Notes: a model not told the origin generated them from the letters alone. Shown: positions 52,811-61,956, counted from the first letter of the stretch. The stretch is 64,000 nucleotides of DNA from JBBATK01 sp039810585 (GCA_039810585.1 JBDHXF010000012.1:1-64000), one strand, 5' to 3'. Made by a program: numbers and translations.

Positions 52811-53503
52811 TTAACGACGATTGGTGCGTTTGAGGAGTTCGCGCAGTTCAGCCTCGTCCGGCATTTCGGCAGAAGCGCGGCGCAGACCGGTGTTGAGGCG
52901 ACGGTGGGTGACGGAGAATTCGGGTGTCTTGGGTGTTTTCGAATGCTCGTTTTTATCCGCCGCATCGTCGTGCTTGGGTTGTACGTGCAGCGAACCGGGA
53001 TCGCTCGCTTGTTGCGAGGGCGTGCGCAAGTACGCAGTGGTGGCATCGGTTCCAAGCAGGGAATCGAGCTCGGCATCACTGGGACTGTGCTGCTGATGAT
53101 GCTCAGACGGGAGCAGATCGGGCGAGAGAACCTGCACGAGTTTATCGTGAATGGAAGCGCGGGTGAAGGGCTTGTGGATGAAGCCGTCGGCACCGAAGCT
53201 AACGGCTTGTCCGAGCGTTTTTGGATCCGGTGCGGCAGTAATCATCAGCACCGGAATGGCGCGTGTGCAGGAAATGGATTTGAGCAAACGCAGGGTTTGC
53301 AGACCATTAATTTCCGGCATCACGATGTCGAGAATAATCGCTTCCGGTTTTTCGTCCACCGCAATGTTCAGCGCTTCAAAGGCATTGGAGGCAAAATGGG
53401 CTTTGAGACCATAGCTCAGCAGAATCTTTGCAAGGATGCGTTGCATCCAGGAATTGTCATCCACAATGAGTATGGATGCGGCTTCTGCGTCAGTTCGTGC
53501 CAT
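52811..53503 (-). CDS. Response regulator receiver protein with unassigned C-terminus
   Basis: 230 residues. The receiver domain spans 10-125: acidic pair Asp15-Asp16 (LIVDDNSW), phosphorylation site Asp59 (IILDIVMPEINGLQ), Thr89 (LMITAAPD) and Lys111 (HKPF). The remaining 100 residues are Ser/His/Asp-rich and probably disordered, ending in a short charged helix (PDEAELRELLKRTNRR). No DNA-binding domain is visible, so the protein probably works by protein contact. It sits upstream of a heptose gene and after csrA and fliW on the same strand. No histidine kinase is nearby. Confidence 0.9.
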   Translation of the reverse strand: MARTDAEAASILIVDDNSWMQRILAKILLSYGLKAHFASNAFEALNIAVDEKPEAIILDIVMPEINGLQTLRLLKSISCTRAIPVLMITAAPDPKTLGQAVSFGADGFIHKPFTRASIHDKLVQVLSPDLLPSEHHQQHSPSDAELDSLLGTDATTAYLRTPSQQASDPGSLHVQPKHDDAADKNEHSKTPKTPEFSVTHRRLNTGLRRASAEMPDEAELRELLKRTNRR

Positions 53504-53532
53504 GAATAACGAGTGCGAACACTACACGGTGA

Positions 53533-53853
53533 TTAATTCTTCTTCTCGGTGGCTCGAGCGCCGTTCTTGCGATGACGCATGCTCACCACGGTGTCGATGC
53601 CTTCGCCCGGTGTGGGCAGCGCGCTCGACAAATCCAGAGAACCAAAGGCGTCCTGCAAGGCAGCAGCGTTGCTCTGCACTGCTTGCTTATTCATCTCGAT
53701 AATTTTATCGTAGACTTCACGACGGTGCACAGCGATATTCCGTGGAGCTTCAATACCAACGCGAACAATACCACGATCGAAACTGAGAATGGTGACCGTT
53801 ATCGAGTTCCCGATGGTAATGACCTCGCCTATTTTACGTGAGAGTACCAGCAT
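53533..53853 (-). CDS. csrA: Carbon storage regulator CsrA, extended
   Basis: 106 residues. The first 60 form the CsrA fold (MLVLSRKIGEVITIGNSITV, then VRVGIEAPRNIAVHRREVYDKI), which as a dimer binds GGA motifs in mRNA leaders and blocks translation. Arg and Val residues of the RNA-contacting strand (PRNIAVHR) are intact. A tail of about 40 residues (SLDLSSALPTPGEG and a basic end) is longer than usual. It lies 15 nt after fliW, whose product in other bacteria sequesters CsrA, so the two form a regulatory pair. Confidence 0.93.
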   Translation of the reverse strand: MLVLSRKIGEVITIGNSITVTILSFDRGIVRVGIEAPRNIAVHRREVYDKIIEMNKQAVQSNAAALQDAFGSLDLSSALPTPGEGIDTVVSMRHRKNGARATEKKN

Positions 53854-53868
53854 AGTTGAATCCTTTCC

Positions 53869-54303
53869 TTATGCTTTCGTTTGTTTTCCAAGTGGTTGAT
53901 TGGGGACGTAACGGTCGGACGATAAGATGATCTGCTTTCCGCTCAGATCCGATGTGTCGAGAATGACGGGTGCCTTCATGTTCACCGTCATGCCACTCTG
54001 AGCCAACGTGACAATCACCAGCGTGCCATATCGAGATCGATCCTGATATTCCTTACCGGCAGAGTATTGGGCATCCAAGAGATGCGGACTAATCACCGGG
54101 AATCCGATTTCGGTTTGGTCTAAGCTAATGAGCCATTGAAGCGGCGCTGAGGTATCGTCTGCGATGAGGACGTACTCGTGTAAATCTTCAAATCCTAAAA
54201 GACCGTCGGGAAAACGAAAGATATGATGGGGTTCTACATGCAGTTCACCGAACTGCCTGGTCATAACAATCCTCACGTCCTTGTGCTCCTCTTGCAACAC
54301 CAT
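53869..54303 (-). CDS. fliW: Flagellar assembly factor FliW (CsrA antagonist)
   Basis: 144 residues. FliW signature blocks are HHIFRFPDGLLGFEDLHEYVLI, PLQWLISLDQTEIGFPVISPH, LVIVTLAQSGMTVNMKAPV and SSDRYVPNQPL. In Bacillus FliW binds CsrA and flagellin in turn, coupling flagellin supply to its translation. AAGGA precedes the ATG at 54303; an internal ATG at 54264 also has a good site. No flagellar structural gene occurs in this window, so either flagellar genes lie elsewhere or the pair regulates something else. It is divergent from the BamA-like gene. Confidence 0.93.
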   Translation of the reverse strand: MVLQEEHKDVRIVMTRQFGELHVEPHHIFRFPDGLLGFEDLHEYVLIADDTSAPLQWLISLDQTEIGFPVISPHLLDAQYSAGKEYQDRSRYGTLVIVTLAQSGMTVNMKAPVILDTSDLSGKQIILSSDRYVPNQPLGKQTKA

Positions 54304-54539
54304 TGTGAATCCTTTCTCAGCAGATTTAAACTACTCTTGGAACCGGAATGTTCCATCGACACGAGAACCACTCCTTTCCACAGTGCGTGGCACTGCGTGT
54401 CGTGCGTCTATCCATGACGCGGAAAGGTGTGTGTGGCGACTTTCGAATACATATCGGACGCCAGCCAAAAAACTGTACAACTCGGCATTGCTTTGATTTC
54501 TGCCTTAATTTGTCGCTCCTACGGCTTGTTTTTGCGTCA

Positions 54540-56156
54540 ATGAAGCGTTTTCTCCTCCTTTTTGCAGTCGTGCTGATGTCTTTCAATACGCAGGCCCTTC
54601 GGGCTCAGCGTACGATCAGGCACATCAGCTTCGAGAAGAAGGATGTGTTTGATACCACGCAGAATGATTGGTTTTTTGCTGCCGGACTTTTCAACACCCT
54701 GCATACGACCACCCGCGATTATGTGATTGAGGACGAGTTGTTGTTTCAAGAAGGGGATGAGCTGGACGACGACGTGCTGGACGAAACGGAGCGAAACTTG
54801 CGGCGCACCGGCCTTTTTACTGCCGTTCGTATCACCACTACCGACGTTGGTGAAGATCAGGTTGATGTTGTGGTGCATACCCAAGACAAATGGTCGACTA
54901 TGGGTGCCGTACTGTTCGGTACCGGAGGTGGTGCCACCCAGTATGGTGGTTCTCTCAGCGAGGAAAACCTTGCCGGCACGGGAATCCTGCTGGGAGGTCA
55001 GGCTTTGCACCGCAGTGAAAACAATATCGGATGGCAGGGTTACGTGAATGTTACCGCCAGGCGTCTGGCTCGCACGAATGAAACGTTGCAACTGCAAATT
55101 CAGTCCAATCGCTTACGCACAGACCAGTTACTGAGCCTCGACTTACCCTATCGAACCTTGCACTCTCCGCTGGCTTTTGATGTGAGTGTGCAGAATTCCT
55201 ACGGTGATGACTTCTATTACAACGACGGTGCTGCGCCCAAGCTCTTACCCTTCCATGTCCGCAAAGGAAGCGCATGGATTTCCGGTGCCACCACCGAGGG
55301 GGATCGATACTATTGGTCTGCCTTGCTATCCATCGAAGACGTGCACCGCCTGAGCTCGGAATTCCGTCAGGCCTACGACAACTCAGGCAAGATCTTGTTT
55401 TCGCTGGGTTCGCTGCGACAATCTTTTGCTGCGATGCCATTAGTCGACAGCTATGATCAGCGCGACCTTACGACCGGAGCCTGGGGGCAGGCAACGTTTG
55501 GTTACATTTTCCCCATGAATGGCGATGGAGAGCGATTGGTGTACGTTGGTGCGCGAGCCGAAGAGTCGGGTCGCTTTCGTAACAACACCCTCTACCTCTA
55601 CGGTATGGCAGAAGCCGCGTCAGCCTTTTCGTATTCCAGTGGTCGCTATACCTCGGTGGAGAGTGTGGGTTTGGGACACTACTTTCTCACTCCCGGCATC
55701 GTCCTTACCGCTCGCATGCACCAACAAACTGTCTGGAATTGGAATGCCTTCCACCAGCTCATCCTCGATAACGACATGGGGCTGCGTGGCTACCCGCTCA
55801 ACCAACTGTCCGGCGATAACCGTCTGCTCTCGAACATCGAACTCCGTTTCTTCCCGCATTGGGATCTGTGGATCTTCCATCTTGGCGCCGCCGCCTTCTT
55901 CGACGGTGGTTTTGTGTGGAATCAGGGTACCGATTTGTCGTTGGTGCATATGCATAACGCGGTAGGACTCGGTCTGCGTTTTTATAATTCGAAAGTCTCC
56001 GGTCCCGCCGGTATCCTTCGCATCGATTTCGCCTATAACCTGGATGATAAGAAGTGGGCAGGAATCATCTTCTCGAGCGACCAACTTTTCAGCGCCTTTG
56101 GCTCTCACACCTTCCGCCCGCCGAGCCTAAGTGGAACAACGATTGATGTGCAGTAG
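54540..56156 (+). CDS. BamA/Omp85-like outer-membrane protein with one POTRA-like domain
   Basis: 538 residues from the ATG at 54540, which begins a signal peptide (RFLLLFAVVLMSFNTQALRAQ). Residues 25-120 resemble a POTRA domain (LFQEGDELDDDVLDETERNLRR, then GLFTAVRITTTDV). The rest is a beta-barrel of the bacterial surface antigen type, with repeated aromatic strands and a late block LILDNDMGLRGYPLNQLSGDNR containing the GLRGY motif seen in Omp85 proteins, then NIELRFFPHW. Omp85 members insert or move proteins or lipids at the outer membrane; the exact role here is unknown. Single gene. Confidence 0.85.
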   Translation: MKRFLLLFAVVLMSFNTQALRAQRTIRHISFEKKDVFDTTQNDWFFAAGLFNTLHTTTRDYVIEDELLFQEGDELDDDVLDETERNLRRTGLFTAVRITTTDVGEDQVDVVVHTQDKWSTMGAVLFGTGGGATQYGGSLSEENLAGTGILLGGQALHRSENNIGWQGYVNVTARRLARTNETLQLQIQSNRLRTDQLLSLDLPYRTLHSPLAFDVSVQNSYGDDFYYNDGAAPKLLPFHVRKGSAWISGATTEGDRYYWSALLSIEDVHRLSSEFRQAYDNSGKILFSLGSLRQSFAAMPLVDSYDQRDLTTGAWGQATFGYIFPMNGDGERLVYVGARAEESGRFRNNTLYLYGMAEAASAFSYSSGRYTSVESVGLGHYFLTPGIVLTARMHQQTVWNWNAFHQLILDNDMGLRGYPLNQLSGDNRLLSNIELRFFPHWDLWIFHLGAAAFFDGGFVWNQGTDLSLVHMHNAVGLGLRFYNSKVSGPAGILRIDFAYNLDDKKWAGIIFSSDQLFSAFGSHTFRPPSLSGTTIDVQ

Positions 56157-56303
56157 TACAAGGCAGGAGTAGATAAAAATCGTTGCTAACAGGGTCACAC
56201 CTGATCTGATGTACAGACTGACACGATCGAGATTTCCGTCAGCAGCATTTGCGTAATTTTCTATTGTTAATCTTCTCTCTTCACCAATTTATAGGGACTC
56301 CTC

Positions 56304-56528
56304 ATGGACGAAATCGTACAACTCATTTGCTCGAAAACGGGCATTTCAACAGAACAAGCACAAGGCGCAGTGACTACTGTCGTTGGATTTTTGAAGGACA
56401 AACTTCCCGGTGGCATCGGCGACCAGGTGGAATCCTTCATGAACGGTAGCGGCTCGGGCTTGGGTGATATGGCAAACAACCTGACCGGTGGCTTAGGTGA
56501 TAAAATCGGCGGCATGTTCGGGGGATAA
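56304..56528 (+). CDS. Small Gly-rich protein, conserved in Bacteroidota, unknown function
   Basis: 74 residues. A helical first half (DEIVQLICSKTGISTEQAQG and VVGFLKDKLPGGIGDQVESF) resembles DUF2267/DUF2780-type helical modules, and the second half is Gly-rich (SGSGLGDMANNLTGGLGDKI). No signal peptide. It has its own terminator 27 nt downstream, which supports a real expressed gene. Function unknown. Confidence 0.7.
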   Translation: MDEIVQLICSKTGISTEQAQGAVTTVVGFLKDKLPGGIGDQVESFMNGSGSGLGDMANNLTGGLGDKIGGMFGG

Positions 56529-56555
56529 GCTTGCCCAGACATTGAGCATCGTCAA

Positions 56556-56590
56556 GAAAAAAGGTCTGTCGCAAAACGACAGACCTTTTT
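56556..56590. terminator. Bidirectional rho-independent terminator
   Basis: A perfect 12-bp stem AAAGGTCTGTCG / CGACAGACCTTT around CAAAA, with an A-run before and T-run after, lies between the small Gly-rich gene (plus) and the ASH-domain gene (minus), serving both. Confidence 0.9.
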
Positions 56591-56623
56591 CATAACCTAT
56601 TGAGCGTGCGACCCGCCTGGACA

Positions 56624-58105
56624 TTAATCCTTCAGCACTCGAACGGCAGACACGCCCCTGCAATCAACAATTTCAAGCAGATACATACCACTCGGATATG
56701 AACTCATCGGAACGCGAAGGTGATCGGCGTTCATCAATGGTTGGCGACCAACTTCGATGCCAAGAGCGCTACGAATAATGAGCTCGCCCTGCATTGGATT
56801 GACAAAGGAGAGATGGAGTTCGTCGCGTACTGGATTAGGACTGCATCCGCTTATCGTTGTATTGTCCGCAACAGCAGCCGAAGTTTTGATGGCAGATCCC
56901 GTCCACTTAGCGGAATACACCGTATCTGCAATCTGATCCTGCAATTGGAAGGTGGACATATTCGAGCCCACCGCAGTAGGTTGATACCACGCTGAAAAGA
57001 CCGGTGAGCTTAATCCGGCTCCGATAAACAAGGGCAAATCGAAAGCATTGACATCGAAGGAAAATCCCTGAGAGCCAACGCTGGCTTTGCCACCGGTGCC
57101 GATTTCACTCATAGCGCTTAGACTTCCGGCGTCAGAGAAGAGCAGGTCGTCGTAGAACTCATATGCCGGTGTTGTGGTGTTATCGAGGTTGACAATGGTG
57201 AAGGTCTTGGTGGACGTAGCCGTTGCGGTGTCTCCCAAATCAACCTGACCGAAGTCGATGTCCGGCAGTTGCAGTTTGGGCTGCACGCCAATACCGGTAG
57301 CCACAAAAGTGATGGGGGAGCCGGTGCTCACCGTCATGGTGATGCGTAGCGTGTCATATCCCACCTTGTGCGGTGTGAAGGTAATACCCTTGATAATCTG
57401 TTGGGCGGGAGCCATGCTCAATCCATTGAGAGCGCTTAAATCTTCATGATCGAACTCTGTTACATCACCGCTAATCGTCACCTTCGAGATGGTCGAATTT
57501 GTGCCGCCGAGCGAGTTGCTGATCATAAGCTGCGAAGCGCTTCCGAATTGATCGGCGCTGTACGTGCCGCCAACACGCTTGCGACCAAAGTCAATGGCGT
57601 TGCAGCCAATGCCGGGGTTGATACCAAAACCATGCAAACGGCAAACAGAATCTACACCGGTTGCATTACTCGAAAAGGTAATCGTAGCATCGAAAGTGCC
57701 AACTTTATTCGGCGTGAATTTGATGCTGAATCGATGCTCGTTATCTCCGGAACTAATGGTATTCACGGTAAAGGGAAAACTGGTTCCGGTAATGTCGCTA
57801 ATGTCATAGACGGCCGACATCGACGAGGGCACCAGGCCTGACATTTTGGTTACTCGTAATGTGCCGTCTCCGCGATTAACAACGCTGAAGGGATTGCTAA
57901 TAAGTGCCGCCAGACCTACAGGTCGATAGCCAAAGTTGATGTCGCTCACAACAACAAGCACCTTCGATGCGGTAGGCTCATTACCGTCGCCGGGCTGGGA
58001 GCTTTGTTGAGGTTGGAGTTCAGTCGTTTTCTGCACGGGCTGCTGAGCACGTAGCGCGCTGCCAACAGAAAGGACGAATAGCAAGAGGGTAACAAATCGT
58101 TTCAT
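56624..58105 (-). CDS. T9SS cargo protein with choice-of-anchor-D (ASH-like) repeats
   Basis: 493 residues with a signal peptide (MKRFVTLLLFVLSVGSALRAQ) and a Gln-rich linker. Three Ig-like repeats open with INFGYRPVGL, AIDFGRKRVGGTY and DIDFGQVDLGDTATAT and contain FSIKFTPNKVGTFDATITF, the pattern of ASH/choice-of-anchor-D domains. A T9SS sorting domain ends the protein (CSPNPVRDELHLSFVN, then SGMYLLEIVD). Surface or secreted structural or binding protein. No enzyme motif. It is on the same strand as the cyclophilin gene but 144 nt away. Confidence 0.87.
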   Translation of the reverse strand: MKRFVTLLLFVLSVGSALRAQQPVQKTTELQPQQSSQPGDGNEPTASKVLVVVSDINFGYRPVGLAALISNPFSVVNRGDGTLRVTKMSGLVPSSMSAVYDISDITGTSFPFTVNTISSGDNEHRFSIKFTPNKVGTFDATITFSSNATGVDSVCRLHGFGINPGIGCNAIDFGRKRVGGTYSADQFGSASQLMISNSLGGTNSTISKVTISGDVTEFDHEDLSALNGLSMAPAQQIIKGITFTPHKVGYDTLRITMTVSTGSPITFVATGIGVQPKLQLPDIDFGQVDLGDTATATSTKTFTIVNLDNTTTPAYEFYDDLLFSDAGSLSAMSEIGTGGKASVGSQGFSFDVNAFDLPLFIGAGLSSPVFSAWYQPTAVGSNMSTFQLQDQIADTVYSAKWTGSAIKTSAAVADNTTISGCSPNPVRDELHLSFVNPMQGELIIRSALGIEVGRQPLMNADHLRVPMSSYPSGMYLLEIVDCRGVSAVRVLKD

Positions 58106-58249
58106 ACAATCCCCTGAATGTTATCAATGATGGTGACTCCGCCCCCGACGAGGAGTCGAATTGACGGATCTTGTAAATTATCACTTCTGGTGTTCACCGC
58201 TATGAATAGACGATGAAGTGTGTTCCACCCGTGCGGATCTGCACCATCG

Positions 58250-59710
58250 TTAGTGTAGGATGAGAATGAGCTGACGCAGATTATATATTCCTTCGGTCAA
58301 TTCCAGAAGGTACCAGCCGTTTGGAAGCGTATGGACATCCAATGGCACGCTATCCCCAATATTGGAAGTGCCTATCAGTTGCTGACGCAGTACTTCGGAT
58401 CCCTGCATTGTACGAATACGAAGATCTGCGCTTGACGACAGGAGCGGAATGGAGAGTACATCGTTCGCGGGCTGCGGAAAACAACACCCTGATGATGGAA
58501 CAGGTGAAACTACCGGGCTACTGCCCGGACTACTGAAGTACCAGGTACTGCTCGAGGGAGCTTCAACGGTGTCGTGCATGGCGCTGACTTTCCAATACAC
58601 TTTTTTTCCTGCGGGGATTGAACTGAGCTCATACAGCGTGTCGTGAAGTGAGCTTATGTTCACGACGGTTGCGGAAGCGATAAAGAGCGGACTCGTCGCC
58701 ACGCGTAAGTGGTAAGCAGTTGCACCATCTACCGGGTGCCAGCGTAACACCGTGAGTGTGTCTTGCAACGTTGACGCACTGTCCGGTTGTGACAGCAGTG
58801 GACTGGCAACTTGCGTTTCAAACCAAGCAACAGGCGAGTACGCACTGTAGTGTCCCCCATTATTTGCCCGTACTCTCCAGTAATAGCGATGATAGGGCAG
58901 CGTGAAGCCGCCGAGACTTTGTACTTCGGGGCCATTGGCAGCCGAGGTATAAATACCGCACCAAAGAGTGCGCGCGAGCTGAGTAAAGCTTGAATCCTCA
59001 CTCACCTCAACATTGTACAACAGCGCGCCTGATGGTCGAGTCCATCGAAAGTTTGCGGAGCCGGGAAGATCCTGAGCCGCAACCGGATACAAACATTGCG
59101 GCGCGTCCGGAATACTATCGTTCTCACCAAGTGGGCTCACGAACACCTCGACCTTCTGTAGGGGATTGTCATTGGCATCGCGAGGAAGGTGGACGATGGT
59201 ATCGGCAACGTCCATGCCTGCCACGACCTGACCATACACTGTGTATTGTCCGTTAAGATGCAGCGCATTGGCAACACAAATAAAGAACTGAGAATTAGCC
59301 GAATTGGTGTCCGGATCACGAGCAGCACCCAGAATGCCGCGCACGTAGGCGATGGGACTGAACTCCGCGTCGACATTCACCTGAGCGGGATCGCCCTGTC
59401 CCCACGTACTCCGATCACCATGACGTGAATTTGGATCGCCACCCTGAATCACAAAATTGGGGACCACCCGGTGGAAGGCCGTGGTATCGTAAAAGTGAAT
59501 GCTGACAAGACTGTCGAAATAGCGCACCGCCTTTGGCGCCACAAGGGGAAAGAGCTCTATATCAATGGAGCCAAGCGAGCGTCCCGCCTGTGAACATGCA
59601 ATGCGATAGCGCGGCTTGGCCTTTTCAATTTGAGCATGAAGTGTTATCGAAACCATACTTGCGACGAACGCAAGAATGTAAAAGCCCACCGACCCTACGC
59701 ATCGATTCAT
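58250..59710 (-). CDS. Secreted cyclophilin-type peptidyl-prolyl isomerase with Fn3-like domains and T9SS tail
   Basis: 486 residues with a signal peptide (YILAFVASMVSITLHAQ). The cyclophilin domain covers about 33-200: FYDTTAFHRVVPNFVIQGGD (catalytic Arg81), NSQFFICVANALHLNGQYTV and GQVVAGMDVADTI. Two fibronectin-like domains follow (NFRWTRPSGALLYNVEVSED and VLRWHPVDGATAYHLRVATS). The C-terminus (FPQPANDVLSIPLL, then NGWYLLELTEG) is a T9SS sorting segment. The enzyme would speed proline isomerisation in proteins on or outside the cell surface, perhaps helping other cargo fold. Confidence 0.9.
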   Translation of the reverse strand: MNRCVGSVGFYILAFVASMVSITLHAQIEKAKPRYRIACSQAGRSLGSIDIELFPLVAPKAVRYFDSLVSIHFYDTTAFHRVVPNFVIQGGDPNSRHGDRSTWGQGDPAQVNVDAEFSPIAYVRGILGAARDPDTNSANSQFFICVANALHLNGQYTVYGQVVAGMDVADTIVHLPRDANDNPLQKVEVFVSPLGENDSIPDAPQCLYPVAAQDLPGSANFRWTRPSGALLYNVEVSEDSSFTQLARTLWCGIYTSAANGPEVQSLGGFTLPYHRYYWRVRANNGGHYSAYSPVAWFETQVASPLLSQPDSASTLQDTLTVLRWHPVDGATAYHLRVATSPLFIASATVVNISSLHDTLYELSSIPAGKKVYWKVSAMHDTVEAPSSSTWYFSSPGSSPVVSPVPSSGCCFPQPANDVLSIPLLSSSADLRIRTMQGSEVLRQQLIGTSNIGDSVPLDVHTLPNGWYLLELTEGIYNLRQLILILH

Positions 59711-59810
59711 GACAACCCCTTGAAAAGTGATCGAAGCACAAAATAGTAGACGTCGGGGTGATGCGCGACATGAGTTTAGATAGCGTGCAGATGTCAGGGT
59801 GTCGTTTCAA

Positions 59811-59848
59811 TTCGAGCGCCGCATGCGGCGCTCGAATAAGAATTATTG
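59811..59848 (+). repeat. Palindrome-plus-tail repeat (copy 5)
   Basis: A 26-nt perfect palindrome spans 59811-59836 (arms TTCGAGCGCCGCA / TGCGGCGCTCGAA), followed by TAAGAATTATTG. The tail resembles both GAATAAGAAATC and the GAATTATTG at 26152. It lies about 100 nt upstream of the cyclophilin start. Confidence 0.6.
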
Positions 59849-60001
59849 AACGAGTGGGTGACATTGTAACCAAGGAAAAAGCGCTGCGGACGAGTAATAG
59901 TCATCGTCTACCCGTCGCACAATGCTGCGACCAAGTGGAGCCCGGCTGGGTTAACTCAGACATGTGCAGTCCAAAGACTTGTTCCACTTCACTGTCGTTT
60001 G

Positions 60002-60241
60002 CCCCAAGCTGAAGCTTGGGGTTATGATTCCGGAGTACTCCTCCCGTCAACGGCGGCTGCAGCTGAAGCTGCGCCTGCCTTCTACCCTTATTGTAAGAAA
60101 TCCCCAGCCGCCTCAGCTTTAGCTGCGGTCGGCGGTTGAAGCTGTTGTTGTCAGAATCATAACTCCATGCTTTAGCATGGAGAGATGCTGCGTGAAAGGG
60201 TGTGTGGATATGCAAGCGTCGGGCGAACGATCACTCGTCCC
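60002..60241 (-). repeat. Composite multi-hairpin element, third copy (inverted)
   Basis: Read on the minus strand: a GGGACGA/TCGCCC palindrome (60221-60241), then the four hairpins of the 51.5-kb element in the same order. Loop starts are at 60174, 60121, 60067 and 60013, so the spacings are again 53, 54 and 54. Inter-hairpin DNA is largely different from copies A and B. The short ACACACCCTTT motif between palindrome and first hairpin is shared with copy A. The rest of the 840-nt gap before atpD has no gene. Confidence 0.85.
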
Positions 60242-60466
60242 GACAATCCACCACACCTCGCGATGTCGGACATACCGACTATGACAACGACCCGTGTGTG
60301 TTGGTTCGTCGACTCGTTTGGTTCACCACAGCTCTGCAGCTGACCTCTCCGGGTTTTCAACATTTTCCCACTGTTTTGTGGAAATCTAAAGCGACTTTTC
60401 GCCCATTTTGGGCTGAAATGCACGAAAATCCTCAGTTCTCCCTCCTGACAATTCCCCGTTCTGTCG

Positions 60467-60474
60467 TACTTTTG
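60467..60474 (+). promoter_or_regulatory. Candidate promoter of atpD-atpC
   Basis: TACTTTTG fits the -7 consensus TAnnTTTG, with a possible upstream box CTGACAATT about 20 nt earlier. The predicted leader is about 70 nt to the atpD start. Confidence 0.5.
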
Positions 60475-60549
60475 TAGCTCGCTAAGAGACGAGTAGTTGT
60501 ACACTCCTCGCTTTACTCTCGACATCAACTCTATTCTGAGGTATCAGCA

Positions 60550-61956
60550 ATGAATGAAGGTTCAATTGTCCAGGTGATTGGTCCCGTTGTGGACGTCGAA
60601 TTCTCGGACGGACATATTCCTCCGGTTCTCAATGCCTTGCGTATTCCCCGGACCTCTTCCGAGGGCAAAGAAGAAGTGCTCATTTGCGAAGTACAGCAGC
60701 ACTTGGGTGAAGATCGTGTGCGCACCATCGCCATGGACTCCACCGATGGTTTGGTTCGCGGCATGAAGGCAATGGACACCGGTGAACCGATTTCCGTGCC
60801 GGTGGGTCCTCAGGTTCTTGGTCGTATCATGAACGTGATTGGCGAGGCCATCGACGGTCGTGATCAGCTTGATCAATCCAAGAAGTACCCCATCCACCGC
60901 CTCCCACCAAAGTTTGCATCGCTGTCCACCAAGAAGGAAATGTTTGAGTCCGGTATCAAGGTCATCGACCTGATCGAGCCCTACACCAAGGGTGGAAAGA
61001 CGGGTCTCTTCGGCGGTGCTGGTGTAGGCAAAACCGTTATCATTCAAGAGCTCATCAACAACATCGCCAAGCAACACGGTGGATTTTCCGTGTTTGCCGG
61101 TGTGGGTGAACGTACCCGTGAAGGAAACGACTTGTACGTGGAAATGACCGAGTCGGGCGTTATTGCCAAGACCTCCATGGTGTTTGGTCAGATGAACGAA
61201 CCTCCCGGAGCTCGTGCCCGCGTGGCCTTAACAGCTCTGGCTATTGCAGAATATTTCCGTGATGAAGAAGGTCGTGATGTGTTGCTCTTCGTCGACAACA
61301 TCTTCCGCTTTACTCAAGCTGGCTCAGAAGTATCGGCTCTTCTTGGTCGTATGCCTTCGGCTGTGGGTTATCAACCAACGCTGGCAACCGAGATGGGCGT
61401 GTTGCAGGAACGTATTGCGTCGACTGATCGTGGTTCGATTACCTCAGTGCAAGCGGTGTATGTGCCTGCGGATGACTTGACTGACCCCGCTCCGGCTAAT
61501 ACCTTTACGCACTTGGATGCAACCACCGTGCTTTCTCGCTCCATCGCAGAGCTTGGTTTGTACCCTGCTGTGGATCCGCTGGATTCCACCTCGCGTATTC
61601 TCGATCCGCTCATCGTGGGTCAGGAACACTATGATGTTGCCATGCGCGTGAAGCGGACGCTGCAGAGCTACAAGGATTTGCAGGACATCATCAACATCCT
61701 TGGTATGGACGAGTTGAGCGAAGATGATAAGCTCACCGTGTACCGCGCGCGGAAGATCCAAAAGTTCTTCTCGCAACCTTTCCACGTGGCGGAACAGTTC
61801 ACCGGTTTCCCGGGACGCTATGTGAAGATTGAAGACACAGTTGCCGGCTTCAGCGCTATCCTGAACGGGGAAGTAGATGAAATTCCGGAAAACTACTTCT
61901 CGTACAAGGGCACCTTGGACGAGGTCGTTGATGCTGCAAAGAAAGCGGGAGCATAA
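60550..61956 (+). CDS. atpD: F1F0 ATP synthase subunit beta
   Basis: 468 residues, the catalytic subunit of ATP synthase. Walker A is GGAGVGKT (155-162, Lys161), Walker B lies in VLLFVDNIFRFTQAGSEVSALLGR split around residues 255-280, and the DELSEED-type segment appears as DELSEDDK. The N-terminal beta-barrel (GSIVQVIGPVVDVEF) and C-terminal helical domain are complete. It is followed by atpC only; the alpha, gamma, delta and Fo genes are not in the window, which agrees with the split ATP synthase loci common in Bacteroidota and Chlorobi. Confidence 0.98.
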   Translation: MNEGSIVQVIGPVVDVEFSDGHIPPVLNALRIPRTSSEGKEEVLICEVQQHLGEDRVRTIAMDSTDGLVRGMKAMDTGEPISVPVGPQVLGRIMNVIGEAIDGRDQLDQSKKYPIHRLPPKFASLSTKKEMFESGIKVIDLIEPYTKGGKTGLFGGAGVGKTVIIQELINNIAKQHGGFSVFAGVGERTREGNDLYVEMTESGVIAKTSMVFGQMNEPPGARARVALTALAIAEYFRDEEGRDVLLFVDNIFRFTQAGSEVSALLGRMPSAVGYQPTLATEMGVLQERIASTDRGSITSVQAVYVPADDLTDPAPANTFTHLDATTVLSRSIAELGLYPAVDPLDSTSRILDPLIVGQEHYDVAMRVKRTLQSYKDLQDIINILGMDELSEDDKLTVYRARKIQKFFSQPFHVAEQFTGFPGRYVKIEDTVAGFSAILNGEVDEIPENYFSYKGTLDEVVDAAKKAGA

